A model generated the notes under the pieces. It was given only the letters and a program-made list of their open reading frames with translations. It had not been told where the DNA came from and did no database searches. A program made the translations under genes and the position numbers. From assembly GCA_046759145.1 (NCBI GenBank), contig JBHIBR010000120.1:1-6223 (forward strand): a stretch of DNA of 6,223 bases, written 5' to 3'. Of the stretch, positions 1 to 6,223 are shown in pieces. The first letter of the stretch is position 1. The number at the start of each line of letters is the position of its first letter. This stretch comes from JBHIBR01 sp046759145 [NCBI: Nitrospinota bacterium]. GTDB taxonomy: Bacteria; UBA8248.

Positions 1-79
1 AGGCGGCCCGCGCGCGGGGACCGGAGGAAGGCCGCCCCCGCCGGGCTCAGCATGGGGGGGAGGGGAGCCCGGAGCGCCC

Positions 80-1546
80 CTAGCTCACGGGGAAATAGGG
101 GCGGGCGACGAACTCCACCCCCACCTCCTCCCGGGCGATGCGCTCGCAGGCGGCCACGTCGATGGAGCCGGGGAGATCCACCACGGTGGCGGTCACATCG
201 GCGAACAGGCGCCTCGCCTCCCGCATAAAGTCCTTCACCGCATCGTAGGCGCCCTCGCCGAACTCGGGCTTGCAGACCTTAAGGTATTTCTCCTTGCTCT
301 CAGCGTTGAGGGAGATCGAGAGGGCGTCCATCAGGCCCACCAGCTCGGGCAAGATGTTACGCCCGTGGATGAGGTTGCCGAGGCCGTTGGTGTTGAGGCG
401 GATGCGCCGCGCCCCCAGCGCCCGGAGCCTCCGGGCCACCTCCTTCACCTCCTCGAGGCGTAGGGTGGGCTCTCCGAAGCCGCAGAAGACCACCTCGGCG
501 TACCGCCCCGGCTCGCCGACCGCCGCTACCATCTCCTCCACCGTGGGGTCGCGCTCGAGGTGGAGGTCGTAGCCCAGCACCACGGGCTCGGCCAGCCGCC
601 CGCAGAAGAAGCACGCGTTGTTGCACTCGGCGGTGACGTTCAGGTAGAGGCTATCGCCGAGGAGGTAGGACACCGTGGGGCCGGGCGGCTCGGGCCCGAA
701 GCCGAGAGCGCGCCGCACGTTGTAGTTGGTCACCCGGGCCACGTCCTCGAGCGAGAGGCCCTTGACCTCGGCCAGCCGCTCGGCGGTGTGGCGCACATAG
801 GCGGGCTCGTTGCGGCGGCCCCGGTGCGGGGCGGGGGCCAGGTAGGGGCTGTCCGTCTCCACTACCATGTCCTCGATGGGAAGCCTCTCCACGGCATCCC
901 GGAGCGTGTCGGATTTCTCGAAGGTGAGGACTCCCCCCACCCCGAGCAGGAAGTCCAGGCCCAGGACCGCCTTGCCGAACTCGTAGCTCCCCGTGAAGCA
1001 GTGGACGATCCCCCCCACCTGCCAGGCCCGCTCCTCGCGGAGGATGTGCAGGATCTCCTCCTCCGCCTCGCGGCAGTGGATGACCAGCGGCCTCTTGAGC
1101 TCCTTGGCGAGGCCCACCTGCTCCTGGAAGGCCCTGAGCTGGGCCTTGCGGGAGGTCTGGCTGCGGTAGAAGTCGAGCCCCACCTCCCCCACCGCCACCA
1201 CCTTGGGCTCCTCCGCCAGGCGGGCGAGGGCGGGGAGGGTCTTTCGCCCGAAAGAGCGAACGCTGTGGGGGTGGATGCCGATGGCCCCGTACACCTCGGC
1301 GTGGCGGCGGGCGAGGTCCACCACCTTGCGCCCGCTGTTGTAATCCGAGCTCACCGCCAGCACGTAGGCCACCCCTGCGCGCTGGGCCCGCTCCAGCACG
1401 GCCGCCCGGTCGCGGTCGAACTGGACGGCGTCGAGGTGGGCATGGCTGTCGATGAGGATGGGGCCGCGACCGTCGCTCTCGGGGGCGGGGGGCTGCTCCT
1501 CCCTCGTGGCATCGCCGACTGGGTCGGGATGGGCGGGTTCTTCCAT
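80..1546 (-). CDS. TatD-family metal-dependent hydrolase fused to a radical SAM domain
   Basis: The 488-residue protein has two modules. Residues about 30-283 form a TatD-type amidohydrolase barrel. Its likely metal ligands are H35 and H37 in DSHAHLD, E121 in GEVGLDFYR, H157 in HCRE, H182 in HCFTGS and D232 in ETDSPYL. TatD proteins are typically about 260 residues and act as 3'-5' exonucleases or deoxyribonucleases. Residues about 293-488 form a radical SAM domain with a CX3CX2C cluster motif (C308, C312, C315), GFGEPT at 356-361 and LNTNG at 384-388. This matches the family I know as TatD-associated radical SAM protein, whose reaction is unknown. ATG at 1546 is the only usable start, because no ATG, GTG or TTG occurs in frame before the barrel. 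It leaves a Pro/Glu-rich 29-residue tail. It follows metG by 33 bases without a recognisable Shine-Dalgarno sequence. The frame is unbroken across both domains, so this is a genuine fusion in this sequence. Confidence 0.96.
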   Translation of the reverse strand: MEEPAHPDPVGDATREEQPPAPESDGRGPILIDSHAHLDAVQFDRDRAAVLERAQRAGVAYVLAVSSDYNSGRKVVDLARRHAEVYGAIGIHPHSVRSFGRKTLPALARLAEEPKVVAVGEVGLDFYRSQTSRKAQLRAFQEQVGLAKELKRPLVIHCREAEEEILHILREERAWQVGGIVHCFTGSYEFGKAVLGLDFLLGVGGVLTFEKSDTLRDAVERLPIEDMVVETDSPYLAPAPHRGRRNEPAYVRHTAERLAEVKGLSLEDVARVTNYNVRRALGFGPEPPGPTVSYLLGDSLYLNVTAECNNACFFCGRLAEPVVLGYDLHLERDPTVEEMVAAVGEPGRYAEVVFCGFGEPTLRLEEVKEVARRLRALGARRIRLNTNGLGNLIHGRNILPELVGLMDALSISLNAESKEKYLKVCKPEFGEGAYDAVKDFMREARRLFADVTATVVDLPGSIDVAACERIAREEVGVEFVARPYFPVS

Positions 1547-1579
1547 GGATACTCTTGCGCCGAGCAGGGAGCCGGGGGC

Positions 1580-3514
1580 TCAGCGGATGGGCGCCCCAGG
1601 CTCCACTTCCCCATCAAAGGTCACAAGTCTCAAGGCGCCCCCGCCCTCGGCGGACAGCACCATCCCCTGGGATTCCACCCCCATGAGCCGGGCGGGTTTG
1701 AGGTTTGCCACCACCGCCACGAGCTTGCCCGCCAGGGCCTCCGGGGCATAGTGAGCGGCGATGCCCGCGACCAGCGTGCGCCGCTCTCCTCCCAGGTCCA
1801 CTTCCAATTTTAGCAGATGTCTGGACTTGGGTATGCGCTCCGCCGAGAGCACCCGCGCCGCCCGCAGGTCGAGCCGGCCGAACTCCTCCATCGTGATGAG
1901 CCCCGCCCCTTCTCCCTCTTGCCCCGCCTCCGCCCTCTCTCCGATGCGCTCGGCCACCCTGCGCCGGATCTCGGCCGCCGCCTCCGCCCCGATGCGGGGA
2001 AAGAGCGTCTCCCCCCGCCGCACCCGCAGGCCCGGGGGCGTGGCCTCGAGGTCCACCTGCTCGGCGAAGGGACGCGACCAGAACTCCTCGCCGAAGCCGA
2101 GCTGCGCGAGGAGTTCGGCCGCCTTCGTGGGCATGAAGGGGTTGAGGAGCACCCCCACCACGCGGAGCGCCGAGACGGCGCTCCAGAGCACCGTGCCCAG
2201 CGCCTGGCGTTTCTTCTCCCGGGCCAGGGCCCAGGGGGCGCTCTGGTCCACGTAGCGGTTGGCCGCGTCCACGAGCCCCCACAGGGAGCGGAGGGCACTC
2301 TGGAATGCGGTGGCCTCCATGTGGCGCAAGGTGGAGTCCACCGCCTGCCGGCCCGCCGCGAAGAGCTCCTCCCCGAGCGCCCCCCGGGGGCCGGGCGCGG
2401 GGAGTTCCCCCCCGCAGTAGCGCTCCACCATGGAGAGGGTGCGGCTCAGGAGGTTCCCCAGGTCGTTGGCCAGCTCGCTGTTGATGCGCCCGATGAGCTG
2501 GGAGTGGGAGAAATCCCCGTCCAGGCCGAAGGGCACCTCCCGCAGGAGGAAGTAGCGGAGCGCATCCACCCCGTACTGCTCGATGAGCCAGCCAGGGTCC
2601 ACGGCGTTGCCCAGCGACTTGGACATCTTGCGCCCCTCCACCGTCCACCAGCCGTGGCTATAGACCTGGCGGGGGAGGGGAAGCCCGGCCGCCAGCAGGA
2701 AGGCGGGCCAGTAGACCGCGTGGAAGCGGAGGATGTCCTTGCCGATGAGGTGGATGTCGGCGGGCCACAGAGAGCGGAAGCGACCCTCATCGGCGCCGAA
2801 GCCCACGGCGGAGAGGTAGTTGGTGAGGGCGTCGAACCAGACGTAGATGACGTGGGCGGGGTTCTCGGGGACGGGGATGCCCCAGCGGAAGGAGGTGCGG
2901 CTGAGGCTCAAGTCCCGCAGGCCCCCCCGGACGAAGGAGAGGATCTCGTTGCGCCGGCCCTCGGGCTCGACGAACTCGGGGTGGGCCTCGAGGTACTCCA
3001 GGAGTCTCTCCCCGTAGTGGCTCATGCGGAAGAAGTAGCTCTCCTCCTTGAGCTTCTCGACCGGGCGGCCGCAGTCGGGGCAGTTGCCCTCCTGAAGCTG
3101 GAGGCCCCTCCAGAAGGTCTCGCAGGGGACGCAGTACCAGTCCTCGTACTCCCCCAGGTAGATGTCCCCCCCCTCGCGCAGCCGCTCGAAAAGCGCCACC
3201 ACCGCCCGCTTGTGGCGCTCCTCGGTGGTGCGGATGAAGTCGTCGTAGCGCACCCCGAGCCGCTCCCAAAGGGTGCGGAAGCGCTCGGCGTTGCGGTCGG
3301 CGAGCTCCTGGGGCTCGAGACCCTGGGCGCGGGCGGCCCGCTCGAGTTTCTGGCCGTGTTCGTCGGTGCCGGTGAGGAAGTGGACGGCCTCCCCCCGCAG
3401 CCTGCGGAAGCGGGCGGCCACGTCCGCGGCCACCGTGGTGTAGGCGTGGCCCAGGTGGGGCACGTCGTTCACGTAGTAGATGGGGGTGGTGATGTAGAAA
3501 GGCTTCCCCGCCAC
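1580..3514 (-). CDS. metG: Methionyl-tRNA synthetase with C-terminal tRNA-binding domain
   Basis: This class I aminoacyl-tRNA synthetase of 644 residues charges tRNA-Met with methionine in the cytoplasm. The HIGH signature reads HLGH (20-23) and the KMSKS loop is intact (296-300), so the catalytic Rossmann fold is complete. The connective-peptide insert carries one four-cysteine zinc knuckle, C128-C131 and C145-C148. The alpha-helical anticodon-binding region runs from about 340 to 510. A charged linker leads to an EMAPII/Trbp111-like tRNA-binding domain at about 541-644, recognised by EFGRLDLRAARV and the NLKPARLMGVESQGM stretch. The start is GTG at 3514, preceded by GGAGG with 5-base spacing, and it places the N-terminus just before the canonical FYITTPIYYVN. 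The gene begins 28 bases after ricT ends and lies 33 bases before the TatD fusion, consistent with one operon. The length and domain set are normal for long-form bacterial MetG. Confidence 0.98.
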   Translation of the reverse strand: MAGKPFYITTPIYYVNDVPHLGHAYTTVAADVAARFRRLRGEAVHFLTGTDEHGQKLERAARAQGLEPQELADRNAERFRTLWERLGVRYDDFIRTTEERHKRAVVALFERLREGGDIYLGEYEDWYCVPCETFWRGLQLQEGNCPDCGRPVEKLKEESYFFRMSHYGERLLEYLEAHPEFVEPEGRRNEILSFVRGGLRDLSLSRTSFRWGIPVPENPAHVIYVWFDALTNYLSAVGFGADEGRFRSLWPADIHLIGKDILRFHAVYWPAFLLAAGLPLPRQVYSHGWWTVEGRKMSKSLGNAVDPGWLIEQYGVDALRYFLLREVPFGLDGDFSHSQLIGRINSELANDLGNLLSRTLSMVERYCGGELPAPGPRGALGEELFAAGRQAVDSTLRHMEATAFQSALRSLWGLVDAANRYVDQSAPWALAREKKRQALGTVLWSAVSALRVVGVLLNPFMPTKAAELLAQLGFGEEFWSRPFAEQVDLEATPPGLRVRRGETLFPRIGAEAAAEIRRRVAERIGERAEAGQEGEGAGLITMEEFGRLDLRAARVLSAERIPKSRHLLKLEVDLGGERRTLVAGIAAHYAPEALAGKLVAVVANLKPARLMGVESQGMVLSAEGGGALRLVTFDGEVEPGAPIR

Positions 3515-3519
3515 CCGCG

Positions 3520-3524
3520 CCTCC
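3520..3524 (-). promoter_or_regulatory. Ribosome binding site of metG
   Basis: GGAGG on the minus strand lies 5 bases before the GTG at 3514. No ATG, GTG or TTG lies in frame between this site and the start, so it fixes the non-ATG start of metG. Confidence 0.8.
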
Positions 3525-3542
3525 GTGCTCGAGAAGGGACCC

Positions 3543-4418
3543 TCACCCGCGCAGGCGGAAACGGCCCTCCTCGCGGACCAGCTCCCCCGCGGCTACCTTG
3601 CGGCGGTTGCCGTCGGGGAACTCCAGCGTGACCTCCTCGAACAGGAGGTCCTCCCGCACCACCCGGGCGAGGCCGAAGGGGGTGTCCACCGATTTCCCCA
3701 CGCGGGGCAGCTTCTTGCGGGCCTCCACGTATTCGGCGTGCTCATAGCGGAGGCAGTCCTTGAGCCGGCCCGAGAGGCCGGTGAGCTTGTCGGCGTTGAG
3801 GGTGAGGTTCTGGTCTTTGGCCATCCGCACCGAGATGGGCACGAACTCCCCCAACCAAGTGCTGCAGCAGAGGGGGCGGCCACAACTCCCGCAGCCGCCC
3901 AGCCTCTGGGCCTGGTCCCGGGCCCCCAGCTGGCGCAGCTCCACCCGCATGCGGAAGTGGCGGGCGAGCACCCGGACCAGCTCGCGGAAGTCCACCCGCC
4001 CCTCGGCCGAGAAGAAGAAGGTGATCTTCCGCCCCCCGTAGGGGATGTCCACGTCCAGCAGGCGCATGGGGAGGCCCAACTCCGCGAGCTTCTCCTTGAA
4101 CACCTCTCGGGCCTCGACTTCCTGGGTCTCGTTGCTGGCCACCTGGCGGAGGTCGTGCTCGGTGGCCAGGCGCAGCACCCGGCCCAGAGGGCGCCGGAAG
4201 AGGGAGGAGTCGAGGTAGAGCGGGTTGGTGGAGACGATCCCGAACTCCACCCCCTCCTTCCCCTCCACAATCACCCGGTCTCCCACCCGAAGGGAGAGCT
4301 CCCCCGCACAGTACTGGACCGGCCACGCATGGTGGCGCGGGTGCACCCCGACGGCCTTGGTCTTCGGGACCGCCGCCGATGGGGCCTCCGCCTCTAAGTC
4401 AACCTCGGTCTCAACCAC
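3543..4418 (-). CDS. ricT: PSP1 / RicT (YaaT) family protein
   Basis: This 291-residue protein matches the PSP1 C-terminal domain family that includes Bacillus RicT (YaaT). There it joins RicA and RicF in an Fe-S-containing complex that supports RNase Y-dependent mRNA maturation and phosphorelay control. In other bacteria the role is poorly defined. Diagnostic segments are VGDRVIVEG-KEGVEFGIV (45-62), a cysteine cluster C176-X2-C179-X4-C184-C185 within GSCGRPLCCSTWLGEF, MAKDQNLTLNADKLTGLSGRL (199-219) and CLRYEHAEY (222-230). The family usually reads roughly GLCGRLMCCLKYE in the second motif, whereas here S216 and D221 replace two cysteines and only C222 remains. GTG at 4418 lies inside the end of holB (25-base overlap), with AAGGTG 7 bases upstream. 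It gives about 20 residues before the conserved region; a later GTG (residue 25) is a weaker alternative. The holB-metG neighbourhood is typical of the family. Confidence 0.92.
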   Translation of the reverse strand: MVETEVDLEAEAPSAAVPKTKAVGVHPRHHAWPVQYCAGELSLRVGDRVIVEGKEGVEFGIVSTNPLYLDSSLFRRPLGRVLRLATEHDLRQVASNETQEVEAREVFKEKLAELGLPMRLLDVDIPYGGRKITFFFSAEGRVDFRELVRVLARHFRMRVELRQLGARDQAQRLGGCGSCGRPLCCSTWLGEFVPISVRMAKDQNLTLNADKLTGLSGRLKDCLRYEHAEYVEARKKLPRVGKSVDTPFGLARVVREDLLFEEVTLEFPDGNRRKVAAGELVREEGRFRLRG

Positions 4419-5464
4419 GGTCCCACACCTTCACGAGCGAACAGCCTCTCCCGGAGCTCCACCAGGAGGGTCTCCAGGACGAGCTGCACGTTTGCGTTGC
4501 GCTGGAGGTCCGCGCGGGCCCGGCCCACCGCCTCCAGGGCCTCGAGCAACTCCCCCTCCCCCAGGCCCTCCGCCAGGGCGGCCAGCCGGGGAGTGAGGTC
4601 CGGGTGGAGGACCCCCTCACCGGGCGTGAGCCGGTGGAGGAGGGCATCTCGGAGGAGCTCCTCGACCGCACCCAAATGCTGCTGCACCCTGGCTCTTCCC
4701 TCCTCGCCCCGGTAGGCGGTTCCGTCAGCGAGGGCGAACAGGGCGTCATCGTCCGGAAAACCCTCCCCTCGGAGTCCCTCCATCCAACCGAGGGCCTCCG
4801 CCACGAGCCCGCGCAACTCCCCCGCCTCCGCACTCAGGGCCCGGTCCGCCCGGCCTCCCGCCAGCGAGGCCAACAGCGCGTGGTCCGGCGCCGCCTCGGG
4901 CCGCCTCTCCCGGAGGATTTCCTCCAGCGCCTCCCGCGAGAGGGCTCGGAAGCGCACCCGCCGGCAGCGGGAGACCACCGTGGGCGGCAGGGCATGGAGG
5001 TTGGGGGTCACCAGGACCAGGACAGTATCGCCGGGGGGCTCTTCCAGGGTCTTGAGGAGCGCGTTGTAGGCTTGGAGAGTTACCCGATGGGCATCATCCA
5101 GCACATACACCTTCCAGCGTCCCTCGAAGGGCCGCCGGTTCACCGCCGCGATGAGCTCCCGCGCGCCTTCCTCTTTCTCCCCCTCTTTCCTCTCTACCTT
5201 GAAGACACCGCCCGGGGGAGGCCCCCACACCCGAACGTCAGGGTGCGTCCCCCGGGCCACCCTCCCGCACGGCGGGCAGCGCCCGCAGGAGTCCTCTCCC
5301 CCCTCCTCGCACAGCAGGGCGGCCCCCAGGAGCAGCGCCGCCAGCTTCTTGCCCGAGCTCTCGGGGCCCACGAACAGGTGGGTCCCCGCGACGCGGCCCC
5401 TACGGAGGGTTTGCCTCAGGGCAAGGACGGCCTCTCGCTGCCCGCGGAGGGCCTCCCAGCCCAC
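4394..5464 (-). CDS. holB: DNA polymerase III subunit delta-prime (clamp loader)
   Basis: This 356-residue AAA+ protein is the delta-prime subunit of the clamp loader, which opens and loads the beta sliding clamp at primer termini. Visible motifs are a P-loop-like GPESSGKK (33-40); a zinc-binding set C52, C60, C63, C66 (the last three in CGRCPPC); the Walker B-like region VYVLDDAH (119-126); NALLKTLEEPP (134-144); and the clamp-loader SRC motif (165-167) with arginine finger R166. The last P-loop residue is Lys rather than Ser/Thr, which fits a subunit that does not hydrolyse ATP. The C-terminal half is helical and variable, as in delta-prime or tau/gamma relatives. I chose GTG at 5464 because a near-perfect Shine-Dalgarno sequence lies 6 bases upstream and GWEALRGQ begins the conserved region. 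A start at 5581 would only add 39 unconserved residues read within tmk. The gene overlaps tmk by 49 bases and ricT by 25. A DnaX-like paralogue is less likely given the tmk context and the P-loop. Confidence 0.93.
   Translation of the reverse strand: MGWEALRGQREAVLALRQTLRRGRVAGTHLFVGPESSGKKLAALLLGAALLCEEGGEDSCGRCPPCGRVARGTHPDVRVWGPPPGGVFKVERKEGEKEEGARELIAAVNRRPFEGRWKVYVLDDAHRVTLQAYNALLKTLEEPPGDTVLVLVTPNLHALPPTVVSRCRRVRFRALSREALEEILRERRPEAAPDHALLASLAGGRADRALSAEAGELRGLVAEALGWMEGLRGEGFPDDDALFALADGTAYRGEEGRARVQQHLGAVEELLRDALLHRLTPGEGVLHPDLTPRLAALAEGLGEGELLEALEAVGRARADLQRNANVQLVLETLLVELRERLFAREGVGPWLRPRLT
4426..4431 (-). promoter_or_regulatory. Probable ribosome binding site of ricT
   Basis: AAGGTG on the minus strand sits 7 bases before the GTG at 4418, inside the 3' end of holB. 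It is a partial anti-Shine-Dalgarno match. With the 25-base gene overlap it suggests translational coupling to holB. Confidence 0.5.
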
Positions 5465-6078
5465 TCGAGCACCTCCTTTACCGCCTTCACGATGGCCCGG
5501 TGAGTCTCGGTCACCGAGCTCGGCGGAATCAGTCGGACGCGCTGCGCGTCCCGGCGCGCCAACTTCCGGAAACCCTCGCACACACGGCGATGAAAGTCAA
5601 GGGCTTCCGCCTCCAGGCGGTCCAGGCGCCCCACCTCCGCGAGGCGCCTCAGACCCTCCTCGGCATCGACGTCCAGGACCAGGGTGAGGTCGGGCTCGAG
5701 CCCCCCGGCGGCCCAGGCGTTCAGGCGCGCCACCATCTCCTCCGGGAGCCCCCGGCCGAAGGCCTGATAGGCCAGGGTGGAGTGAGTGAAGCGGTCGCAA
5801 AGGACCACCTCGCCCGCCTCGAGGCGGGGGTGGATCACCTCGGCCACGTGCTGAGCGCGGTCTGCCTCAAAGAGGAGTAGCTCCGCCAGGGGGTCCATCC
5901 CCCCCGCCCAGGGGCCCAGGAGCCCATCCCGGATGCGCTCCCCCAACGGCGTGCCCCCCGGCTCCCGGGTGCAGAACACCCGCCGGCCTCGCCCCTCCAG
6001 CCATTGGGCCAAGAGCTCAAGCTGGGTGCTCTTGCCGGAGCCCTCGCCGCCCTCGAAGGTGAGGAAGAGGCCGGACAT
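5416..6078 (-). CDS. tmk: Thymidylate kinase (dTMP kinase)
   Basis: This 220-residue cytoplasmic kinase phosphorylates dTMP to dTDP using ATP, an essential step in dTTP supply for DNA replication. The P-loop GGEGSGKST is at residues 10-18, REPGGT at 38-43, the dTMP-site DRF at 95-97, and the lid with R151 and R154 in GRLDRLE. A P-loop without arginine plus arginines in the lid is the bacterial (type II) arrangement. The length is normal for the family. ATG at 6078 is chosen because GGGAG lies 6 bases upstream and the protein then begins MSGLFLTFEG, right at the first strand. A TTG start at 6108 would add ten unconserved residues. It is the first gene of the cluster in this window, and its 3' end contains the holB ribosome binding site and start codon. 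The last 12 or so residues lie in the overlap and look unconserved. Confidence 0.97.
   Translation of the reverse strand: MSGLFLTFEGGEGSGKSTQLELLAQWLEGRGRRVFCTREPGGTPLGERIRDGLLGPWAGGMDPLAELLLFEADRAQHVAEVIHPRLEAGEVVLCDRFTHSTLAYQAFGRGLPEEMVARLNAWAAGGLEPDLTLVLDVDAEEGLRRLAEVGRLDRLEAEALDFHRRVCEGFRKLARRDAQRVRLIPPSSVTETHRAIVKAVKEVLEWAGRPSAGSERPSLP
5471..5479 (-). promoter_or_regulatory. Strong ribosome binding site of holB, inside tmk
   Basis: The minus strand reads AAAGGAGGT, a 9-base perfect complement to the usual 16S rRNA tail, ending 6 bases before the GTG at 5464. It lies inside the tmk coding region. It decides the holB start and argues against the longer frame that opens at 5581. Confidence 0.85.
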
Positions 6079-6084
6079 CTCGCT

Positions 6085-6089
6085 CTCCC
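6085..6089 (-). promoter_or_regulatory. Ribosome binding site of tmk
   Basis: GGGAG on the minus strand is followed by 6 bases and then the ATG at 6078. It supports this start over the in-frame TTG at 6108. Confidence 0.7.
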
Positions 6090-6161
6090 GACCGCCCGCC
6101 TGGGCCAAGCGCGCTCGCAGCCACCACCTCGGAGCTCGGCGGGCAACCGAGGCCTGCGGGA

Positions 6162-6189
6162 AACCGCCTTGGGAAAACCCGCGGCGGTT
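6162..6189 (-). other. Imperfect hairpin in the leader upstream of tmk
   Basis: On the minus strand the outer arms AACCGCC and GGCGGTT form 7 perfect base pairs. Inside is a 2x2 internal loop (GC opposite AA), then GGG pairing with CCC around a TTTT loop. Only one further T follows the outer arm before CCCGC, so a U-tract is almost absent. It ends 83 bases before the tmk start. It could be a weak terminator of an upstream gene, a leader structure, or chance in GC-rich DNA. The rest of 6079-6223 holds no gene or convincing promoter that I can see. Confidence 0.4.
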
Positions 6190-6223
6190 ACCTTAGCACA
6201 GGAGTCTACGCCTTCCGAGCAAC

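Noticed and set aside
1-53. Possible 5' part of a next minus-strand gene opening with ATG at 53 (starting MLSPAGAAF).
   Set aside because: Only 17 codons are visible, the composition is nearly all G and C, and the bases before the ATG are C-rich with no ribosome binding site. An open frame this short in such DNA is not evidence.
62-80. Hairpin right after the TatD-fusion stop codon (GGGG/CCCC plus GC/GC arms around a mismatch), considered as a terminator.
   Set aside because: The stem is short and interrupted and is followed by a C-run rather than a T-run, so it does not look like an intrinsic terminator.
560-5503. Long plus-strand open frames (560-1813, 1817-3631, 3525-4397, 4379-5503) covering much of the window antisense to the genes.
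   Set aside because: Their translations are low-complexity and rich in Gly, Pro, Leu, Glu and His with no recognisable domain. Each lies opposite a clearly conserved gene. High GC content removes stop codons on the opposite strand, which explains their length.
5465-5581. Extended N-terminus of HolB starting at 5581.
   Set aside because: The extra 39 residues are read in an alternate frame of the conserved tmk body and resemble no HolB sequence. The strong ribosome binding site at 5471-5479 points to GTG 5464.
6127-6152. Inverted repeat CCTCGG/CCGAGG upstream of tmk.
   Set aside because: Six base pairs with a 14-base loop in GC-rich DNA is expected by chance, and nothing nearby supports an operator.
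6196-6223. Possible promoter upstream of tmk: TTGCTC followed later by TAAGGT on the minus strand.
   Set aside because: The spacing is about 21 bases and the -10 match is poor. I cannot distinguish it from chance.
1-6223. A defence, mobile or otherwise novel multi-gene system.
   Set aside because: Every substantial minus-strand gene is a recognisable housekeeping family in a known gene order. I see no transposase, integrase, direct-repeat array, terminal repeats or atypical composition.

Overview
The window is a compact, very GC-rich bacterial housekeeping cluster. All five genes I can support lie on the minus strand, so it is transcribed from high to low coordinates. The order is tmk (thymidylate kinase), holB (DNA polymerase III delta-prime subunit), a PSP1/RicT-family gene, metG (methionyl-tRNA synthetase), and a TatD hydrolase fused to a radical SAM domain. 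The tmk-holB-ricT-metG-tatD order is a recurrent bacterial gene neighbourhood. The fused TatD/radical SAM gene and the high GC content recall Geobacter-like Desulfobacterota or related high-GC lineages. That placement is from memory of family architecture and is tentative.

Layout: 6079-6223 is a 145-base leader or intergenic stretch with one clear imperfect hairpin (6162-6189) and no gene I can support. tmk occupies 5416-6078. holB (4394-5464) starts inside the 3' end of tmk behind a near-perfect Shine-Dalgarno sequence. ricT (3543-4418) starts inside the 3' end of holB. metG (1580-3514) follows after 28 bases with its own GGAGG site. The tatD-radical SAM gene (80-1546) follows after 33 bases. 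Positions 1-79 hold no feature I can support. holB, ricT and metG all start with GTG. Overlaps and short gaps suggest one transcript with translational coupling between at least the first three genes.

Functionally the cluster mixes dTTP supply (Tmk), replisome clamp loading (HolB), RNA-processing or regulatory support (RicT), translation (MetG) and a metal-dependent hydrolase joined to a radical SAM enzyme of unknown reaction. I see no mobile element, CRISPR array, RNA gene, phage or toxin module, and no convincing undescribed multi-gene system. The items most worth a second look are the TatD/radical SAM fusion, the loss of normally conserved cysteines in the RicT protein, and the leader hairpin upstream of tmk.
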